DNA of 64,000 bases, from NCBI GenBank assembly GCA_037903355.1, contig JBAJFE010000009.1:744001-808000 (forward strand), written 5' to 3'. Within the stretch, counting starts at the first letter, position 1. Each line of letters opens with the position of its first letter. The notes under the pieces were generated by a model that was not told the DNA's origin, ran no database searches, and saw nothing but the letters and a program-made list of their open reading frames with translations. Positions 40,395-64,000 of this stretch are shown piece by piece. This stretch comes from Trichuris trichiura (Eukaryota; Nematoda; Enoplea; Trichinellida; Trichuridae). The translations under genes and the position numbers were made by a program.

Positions 40395-42155
40395 TTTTCA
40401 CTTTCGGCCGCCACCCAACCCGCCTATATTATTCACAGCCGTTTTTGTCCCGTAGTGAAATAGTTATTTTAAAAGGTTTTCTTCTTTTCCATCCTTTCTA
40501 GCTGCAAAGGATCAACAATGGAGGCGAACGCCTTGGGAATGTAAAAGTAGTTTACTGGTGCAGACTTAAAGCCCTACTAGCTGTTTGCACGAATTTCAAT
40601 TGAGTAAATGACGTCACAGTTTAATTTTGAGAATTGAGCAACCAATAAATGGGCCTTACAGTTTTCAACGTCAGCAAAACGCACGCAAAGTCGATCTGCG
40701 GTATTCTTAACATGAATCACATTAATGGAATGCACTGTGCTAAAAGAGCACGCATCAAGCCCTTAGTTATGGGCTCTTAAGTCATCAGCCGTTGAGAGGT
40801 TAAGAACAAACTTTGTCCTTTTGCTGCGCCGTACGCGTGAACTATGGTTTTTCTTAATTCATTCATAAAATTTGACGTCACTGCAATTGCGCAAGCAAGT
40901 AAGAATAGCATTACTACTACAGATGGAACCTACAGCGGACCATGGTCGCCTTCATCGTTAACGTTAGAAATGTTCGCCAGAAAAAAAACTGACCAAGTTA
41001 ATCCGCCACTGCGTTGGCTACCCGCGCACAACTAAATCAACAAACCACGACGTTCTTTCATTCATTGTCACTCAAAGTATGAGTCACTTTACGTGTACAC
41101 GCACCGCTGCGAGAACGCTGGGCGACATTGAAGCGTTTTCGCAGACAAGAAATCTTTGCATTGAAGATCATTTAGCTGTCTTGTTTTCCGCTTATTAAGA
41201 AGTGGCAGTAATCAGCATATGAAGCGGCAAAGCCGGCAGCATGCTACCACCTTACTGATTTTTACGAAAGGAATTTTTTGGAAATGGTTGCGCTGAAAAA
41301 TTTAGCAGCTCCAAACGACTGTGAAACCGCTACCGCTGCTTACTCATTCTCGTTGTACAGTCGCTTCGAATGATGTTCAGGTACTATAAATTTTGCTCAA
41401 ACCTTTAAGGCGCCTAATGCGGACCAGAGTGGACCTGTCAACTCAAAAGAGAAATGAGAAGCGTTGACAAGTTGTCCTTTTTCGTACGACGCGCTTTAGA
41501 GCGACTTTTTCAAACTTTTCGTTGCAGCTGCAACAACAAAGTGTCATTTTGCTAAGATGAATTCCTTAAGAAAAATTTTCTAGACGGTAATTAATCTTTT
41601 CGTATGCGTAGATAATTTCAGGAGGTCGTCACGTGACGTACAAGAGTCGCAACAAGTCTCTAGCTTTTAATAGGTAGTTAATCGCGAAAGTGCGCTGAAA
41701 GGCAAAGCCAATGCTCGTTATGGTTAGAACATTGCGATGCTGTCGCTAAGCGGAGCTGCGAAATAAAAATAGAACTTTCGTTAACCTGTAACTTTGTTGC
41801 TCTCCCTTGGAGAGGCGAATTTGGTATTTTTTTATTCACAAAGCGTTAGACGCAATTTTTGCTCTCTTTTAAAGACCATACGGTTAAGTAAAGACGGGAT
41901 TTTTATTGTCACGTCCCTAAGCGGTAGGTTAGGTAGCTCCAACAGGCTGCACCTGACTTGAGGGCGCCACTTACAAAAGCACTTGACTTTCCGCGCGCGA
42001 AAAGTCTCTACTAAAGCTTTGTCTTGCTGAGCGGGAAGCAGACGTTTGAAAATGGAATTGTTTTTCTCGCAAAGCGAAGCGCGGTAGCGCAAAAATGCAA
42101 TGGAAACGCGCGGATTACGGGTACGATTATTCGGCTAAATGCTCAAGTTTAGTCC
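40395..42155. other. Upstream region of the Na+/K+-ATPase gene
   Basis: No firm gene. A 63-codon plus-strand frame (40844-41035, including DGTYSGPWSPSSLTLEMFARK) and a 40-codon frame starting ATG at 41079 have protein-like content but no splice or family support. A minus-strand frame at 41832-42092 overlaps the promoter side and is probably chance. Confidence 0.35.
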
Positions 42156-42340
42156 TACTGTAAATGACATTTCAAAAGCGCTCCGTCGTTGAGGCCGGCG
42201 AATCCTCGAAGCGCGACGAGCGTAGGAAGCTCCCGCGACGTTTCTGCATCCGACGTCCAGTGTTCGATCAGTCGCTGGTGGACAAGCCGCGTTTGTAAGC
42301 GCCATCTTGCCGGCTTGGTTGTCATTCTATCTCGCCGAAA

Positions 42341-42346
<6 letters not shown>
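42156..42346 (+). promoter_or_regulatory. ATPase alternative first exon A and its upstream block
   Basis: ATGGAC at 42341-42346 is followed by a perfect donor (GTAAGTA). It joins in phase to the TACGGTCG exon at 53723, giving M-D-Y-G-R-T-E-S-Y-R-V-A-T, which matches the insect ATPase N-terminus around DYEHGRADSYRVAT. The block starts TACTGTAAATGACATTTC 185 bp before the ATG. The same layout recurs at 45254-45443. Confidence 0.7.
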
Positions 42347-59940
<17,594 letters not shown>

Positions 59941-60445
59941 ACTAATGAAACTCCACCGCCTGACCTACTTCTGTACCAATTCTTTCACGATAAGTCACTT
60001 TTTGATGAGCGTAGTTGGATCACTTGATCATGACGTCGGAATGCATTTCGGCTCGCCTAGCTAAGTAAACGTAGCAAACAATTGGTTGACCACCGTAAGC
60101 GCGCAGCATCCCAACCTAATCTATTTTTCATTTTCTTCCTGGCTTTGCCGAGTTGGGTTTTTTATTTTTAGCAATATTGGGGACCAAATAAAATTTGGAA
60201 AAACTCTGCGTACGCCTTGGACGAAAATTTGCGAAGCTGACACGACGAATCCCTGTAATGAGCACTGAATTTCACTGAATTTTAGCGTTGTGTTCATATA
60301 TTGATCTGCAAAGTTCCCTCGGAAGGGCAAATATCAGCTTAGTGCAAAACAATCTATCGACAAAATCTGAATAAACCTACCAATCAATTTCTTTACAGTA
60401 CATTGAGTAATAAGCTTGCTGTAAATTAAAAAATTAACCTGAGAA
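59941..60445. other. Intergenic region after the Na+/K+-ATPase gene
   Basis: Contains the ATPase 3' UTR and the downstream flank of the minus-strand coding fragment ending at 60446. Short frames on both strands lack support. Confidence 0.4.
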
Positions 60446-60574
60446 TCATTTAACTTTGAAATTTGGCTTTTCTTCCCGACAAGCCTGCAGCGCAACCAAG
60501 GAATCAAATCCCGTTGAATTGTCCGGCAACGCTAAGATGAGCGCCTTGTTAGCACGCAAGTAATTGATGAGAAC
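60446..60574 (-). pseudogene. Putative coding exon split by a BEL/Pao insertion
   Basis: On the minus strand a frame reads INYLRANKALILALPDNS, GFDSLVALQACREEKPNFK and ends TGA at 60448-60446. Removing the retrotransposon and one copy of its 5-bp target duplication joins it in frame to 62797-62764, which adds IDAYKPLSFGKVL after an acceptor-like TTGCGCAG. The combined exon is ~54 codons of convincing protein. No family recognised and upstream exons were not found. If the gene is real, the insertion breaks it in this haplotype. Confidence 0.42.
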
Positions 60575-60763
60575 TGTTACAGCCGCGACTCCAACGATGC
60601 TCAGGTTCTTTGTAACCTGCAAACTCGAGATTACGTTCCGTTAGGTGAAGGTTGAGTACGGTGGTTTTGGGTTGGTTGTGTGTTACTTGAACGTTCGATT
60701 AAAGCCCTAAAATTCTGGTCCTCTGTGTGCTGTATCTTTGGATTTTCGTTGGTGACACCTACA

Positions 60764-61564
60764 ATGTCCGCGAAAAAATTGCTGAATCAGCGCGAATGTC
60801 TGAAAGGCGGACTCGAACGTCTATTGTCTGAAATGAAAGAGCATGCTTGCGCTGGGCAACATGCCCTGGTTCGTAGAACCGCAGACAGGGAACTACACAT
60901 TGGAGTTGCGAAAACTAGCGATGAAAAGGTGATCCTGCAGACAGCTCAGGCAAGGCTCATCGGGCCGAATGGCAGTAAAGCCTTGGTAATGTGTCTCCTA
61001 GACGTTGGGTCTCAACGTTATTTTGTGCGGAAAGACCTAGCAGATAATCTTGGTCTCAAGGGCCCCAACGAGTATATCTCCATACTGACATTTGGAAACC
61101 GTCACGGCCGTCAGGAAGTCGCCAGGTCGGTTGAATTTTGCTTGACTCCAGTTGCACAAGGGAAACCACGGAAGTGGATAAAGGCTCTTTGCGTGCCACA
61201 GATTTGTGGACCACTGGACGCAAACCCTCCGTTTTCGAAGATGTGGAAGCACCTTCCAAAATATAACTTGTCAGACCAATTTCCAAGGGGCATCAAAGAG
61301 GTAGATGTATTAATCGGAGCCGATTATTACTATGACTTCGTCGGTAATGAGGTTCGGAAGAATGCCGCTGACGAGCCCGTTGGAGTTCAGTCAATTTTTG
61401 GCTGGATTCTATGTGGAAAAACGGGACGTACAATGAAGGAAGTTTCAACTACGCTTATGTGCCAAATTTCAGAGGAAGAATCAGTAAACGTACTGTTACG
61501 GCAGTTTTGGCAGCTGGATGCCATCGGCATTGTTGGCAGTGGCGCTGTCTACATCACCAATTAG
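60764..61564 (+). pseudogene. BEL/Pao Gag-remnant plus protease region, truncated
   Basis: ATG at 60764 starts a 266-residue frame (MSAKKLLNQRECL...). After ~40 Gag-like residues the DUF1758-type retropepsin follows directly: CLLDVGSQRYFVRKDLA (the family normally has D-T/S-G-S-Q; here DVGSQ), then KEVDVLIGADYYYDF and IFGWILCGKTG, typical of Pao elements. The frame ends at TAG 61562-61564 before the reverse transcriptase, which continues in another frame. Loss of most Gag and the odd active-site residue point to a defective copy. Confidence 0.85.
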
Positions 61565-61625
61565 TTTTGTTGATGAAACACGCTGTCTCACATTCATACA
61601 TTACTATCGCAATTAGTACTGTAGG

Positions 61626-62342
61626 TTGTGTCCTCCCCTGCGTTGTTCGCTCTTACTTTTTTCTCTTTTTGTTTTTACTCGCGTTGATGCATCCAACAGG
61701 AATGAATATCCAACAGGCATAATTCCAGAAGAAAACAATGGTTCATCGAGAGCTGAACGTCACCGCTTGAAGCGACCCATACAGTTCAATGGAGAACGAT
61801 ACGTAGTGCCCTTACCATGGAAATTCAAACCGAAGCTCCCAAATAATTATGCCTATGCGCTGCAACGGCTAGAACAACTGGAAAGGCAAATGGAGAAGAA
61901 GCCTAACGAAAGGCGGATGTACATTGCAGCTATGCAGGAATACGTCGACAAAGGATGGGTAGAGGAGGTACATCCTTCTGTTGAGGAGGGAAAGGTGTGG
62001 TACCTCCCGCACCACGCTGTAATACGTGGCACAGATTCAATGAAAAAATGTCGAGTTGTATTTGATAGTTCTGCAAGTTATCAAGGCCTCTCGCTAAATG
62101 ATTTGCTCGATCCTGGACCTGCACTGCAAAATGATTTAGTCGGCGTACTGTTGAGATACCGCCGCTTACGGTTTGCGGTTCAAACCGACATTGAAGCTAT
62201 GTTTTTGCAGATTGAACTGCAGCAGGAGGATCGTGACTTTGTACGTTTTCTGTGGCGACGGCTTGATCCACATGAAACATTAAGGACAATGCGATTCACT
62301 CGAAAGGGGCGCTTTTGGCGTTCGCTGTTTTGCGCCTCATGA
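61626..62342 (+). pseudogene. BEL/Pao reverse transcriptase, N-terminal half only
   Basis: The frame carries PIQFNGERYVVPLPWK, the charged connector KKPNERRMY, KVWYLPHHAV, KKCRVVFDSSA, LNDLLDPGPALQ and the first catalytic Asp region VQTDIEAMFLQIEL, then RFLWRR, all characteristic of Pao RT. It stops at 62340-62342, before the YxDD box. It is offset by one frame from the protease frame, so a frameshift has also occurred. Confidence 0.87.
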
Positions 62343-62556
62343 TTAGGCGCGAAACTGCAATCGAAAGATGCGGTTTTGGTTTTCGGAAAAGCTTTCTTAT
62401 TTCAAGCTATTAAGAATTTTTCGGTGTGCAGCTGTTGGCGTCAATTTTCAAAGAAAGCGTCTGCTCTGAATATGTAAATTAAGTACAATTGGAACGCTTT
62501 GTGTCGGCGTTCGCTGTCTTGCGCCTGTTGATTAGGCGGCAAACTGCAATCGAAAG
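62317..62556 (+). repeat. Direct 51-bp repeats near the deletion junction
   Basis: Copies at 62317-62367 and 62506-62556 (GGCGTTCGCTGT(T/C)TTGCGCC...AAACTGCAATCGAAAG) differ at a few positions. TCGAAAGGGGCG also occurs at 62300-62311 and 62550-62561. They lie between the broken reverse transcriptase and the 3' LTR. Confidence 0.75.
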
Positions 62557-62797
62557 GGGCGTTTGCATTTGGTAGAGCCGGCGTCCCCGGTTGTTATGGC
62601 CTGAAGCCATGGCGGGGGAGTGTTACGGCCGCGACTCCAACGATGCTCAGGTTCTTTGTAACCTGCAAACTCGAGATTACGTTCCGTTAGGTGAAGGTTG
62701 AGTACGGTGGTTTTGGGTTGGTTGTGTGTTACTTGAACGTTCGATTAAAGCCTTAATAAGAACTTTACCGAATGACAAAGGCTTGTATGCATCGATA

Positions 62798-63416
62798 CTG
62801 CGCAAGCAAAATTAGCTGTATTCATTAAAAATGCACATTTTTAGCGCTTTAAAAACAAATCACTTTTGAAAGTGACTGTTACTGTTTGTTATCTTACTTT
62901 GCGCCGCGCTACGTAAGGAAACTATAGATGCTAAGCTTGAGACGAATGTAAGGCTTAAGGAATAGTTTTACAAAGTGTAGCTGATGAAGCTTAACTATTG
63001 GTACCATTTTATTGTCTGCCATTGTGCAAACCGGAAAGGCATTTGTATCGTACGAGCAGAGTGAAGAATGTTTTACGCGGCCTACAAAATCGATTATTAT
63101 TACAAGTTAAATTAAAAAATTAAAACTTGTAACGTAATTAAAACGTTTTCAGGCAAGTTTTTTCAACCTTTGTGATTAAATTTTACAAAATAACGCATCT
63201 ACTAAAACGCTCGAATAACGTACCTGCACGTCATACAGCTTACTGTATTGTCGGTTGTCGTTTGCCGGAATTAGTGCCAGTTTTGTTAATTTTGTCTCGG
63301 AGAAGTTACATTAGCCGAAGTAAAACTTGGTAAGCAACACGTGGATGTTTATTTTCTCGTTATCCATACTGATACTTTGTTTTAGGTTTTAAGACGATTG
63401 AGGAAACGCGTAAAGC
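62798..63416. other. Intergenic region upstream of RPS20
   Basis: AT-rich sequence with no supported gene. It should hold the promoter of the ribosomal-protein gene starting at 63417 and, if the minus-strand exon at 62764-62797 is real, its upstream intron. Confidence 0.4.
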
Positions 63417-64000
63417 ATGGTAAGGCTTTGTGGCTTACAGAATTTTACGCTGGCAAAGTCGGATATGCGCAAGCTTAACTTATTTGTTTTATGCTTACCA
63501 GTCTTGGAGCTTTTTTTCGAAATTACCATATCTTTTCCGGTTATTTCTGGTCAGCTTTTGCATAATCTACTTGTTTATTGTAGCTTAAGGTTAGTCAACG
63601 AAGTGCATTGCTGTGACGTGTACGCTTTGTTTAAAATATTTTTGAAGCGATTGTGCTTTTAATATTTGCAATTTTTTTAAAACTAGCATAGGTTTTGGTT
63701 TTCCGGAGCAGAGGAAATGGCCTGCGTGCTTTGTGTACTTTTTTGAGTTTGCCTGTCGCTTAGTTTTCAATCTAATATAGTACCAAAGCTCCTCAATTTA
63801 ACAGCTGCAGCTTAATAGGAACCGTCACCCCTCTAACATTGTTCTTTAATAAAATTTTCGCGATAGAACCACTCTGCTTCCGTGCGAAGCTTTCGTTATT
63901 TTTAGGCCTATTTCAAAAAAGAAGTGCAGGAAGAAGCGGATATCCAGCCGAAGAAAATTCAAGTTGCTCTGACGAGCTGTAACGTACCAGCTCTTGAACG
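63417..64000 (+). CDS. RPS20: 40S ribosomal protein S20, 5' end
   Basis: Small-subunit protein uS10. Exon 1 is only the ATG (63417-63419) before a donor GTAAGG. The next exon starts at 63906 after TTTTTAG and runs off the window, encoding AYFKKEVQEEADIQPKKIQ then VALTSCNVPALER. This matches the family's start of the domain (human HRIRITLTSRNVKSLEK), with the N-terminal tail differing as usual. A first exon holding just the start codon is common in ribosomal-protein genes. The assignment rests on about 20 conserved positions since the rest lies outside. Confidence 0.75.

Larger units (their letters stand above)
60575..62758 (+). mobile_element. Internally deleted BEL/Pao LTR retrotransposon
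   Basis: LTRs of 138 bp at 60575-60712 and 62621-62758 (both start TGTTAC) differ at about four sites, including the last bases. A 5-bp target duplication AGAAC flanks the element (60570-60574, 62759-62763). GGCGGGGGAG immediately before the 3' LTR is the purine tract. At 2.2 kb the element is far below the usual 6-7 kb. Most of Gag, the catalytic second half of reverse transcriptase, RNase H and integrase are missing. It cannot move on its own. Confidence 0.92.

Overview
The window is nuclear DNA of a compact animal genome. Genes are split by many short introns, mostly about 45-70 nt with GT-AG ends, and all recognisable proteins are animal orthologues. Short introns, small secreted cysteine-rich proteins and active Ty3/gypsy and BEL/Pao retrotransposons fit a nematode, perhaps a clade I worm such as Trichuris or Trichinella. 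That assignment is inference, because no rRNA or mitochondrial marker is present. Exon models were joined by hand from splice sites, reading phase and family knowledge, and no transcript evidence was available.

Left part (1-13.6 kb): a truncated secreted-protein gene runs off the left edge. It is followed by repeat-rich sequence holding an imperfect inverted repeat, one unrecognised four-exon gene (4.2-5.0 kb, minus) and some decayed coding fragments. COG8 (minus, 6.06-8.94 kb) and an ORP5/ORP8-type oxysterol-binding-protein-related gene (plus, 9.97-13.6 kb) are divergent. Each carries a small DNA-transposon MITE in an intron: a pogo/Tigger-like element in COG8 and an hAT-like element in the ORP gene.

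Middle (13.6-40 kb): a near-perfect palindrome precedes the Golgi pH regulator gene (GPHR/GPR89). The last long intron of GPHR holds a complete antisense Ty3/gypsy element (16,698-21,299) with an intact 1433-codon Gag-Pol. GPHR converges with an inositol-polyphosphate 4-phosphatase gene (INPP4), their stop codons 24 bp apart. A PH-domain exon further upstream is probably the INPP4 N-terminus. Then come a small membrane protein whose stop codon overlaps the start of glyoxalase I (GLO1), a secreted Cys-rich protein (minus) and TMEM127.

Right part (42-64 kb): the Na+/K+-ATPase alpha gene spans 17.6 kb. It has three candidate alternative first exons, two of which look like a duplicated promoter plus first exon. 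A deleted BEL/Pao retrotransposon follows, inserted in what looks like a minus-strand coding exon. The start of the ribosomal protein S20 gene lies at the right edge.

Several gene products act in membrane trafficking or lipid/ion homeostasis (COG8, ORP5/8, GPHR, INPP4, TMEM127, Na+/K+-ATPase), but nothing indicates that they form one functional cluster. No CRISPR, tRNA or rRNA was seen. The most unusual material is the set of fold-back elements with hammerhead-like cores, the duplicated ATPase first exon, the overlapping small ORF/GLO1 pair and a set of unrecognised hidden exons.
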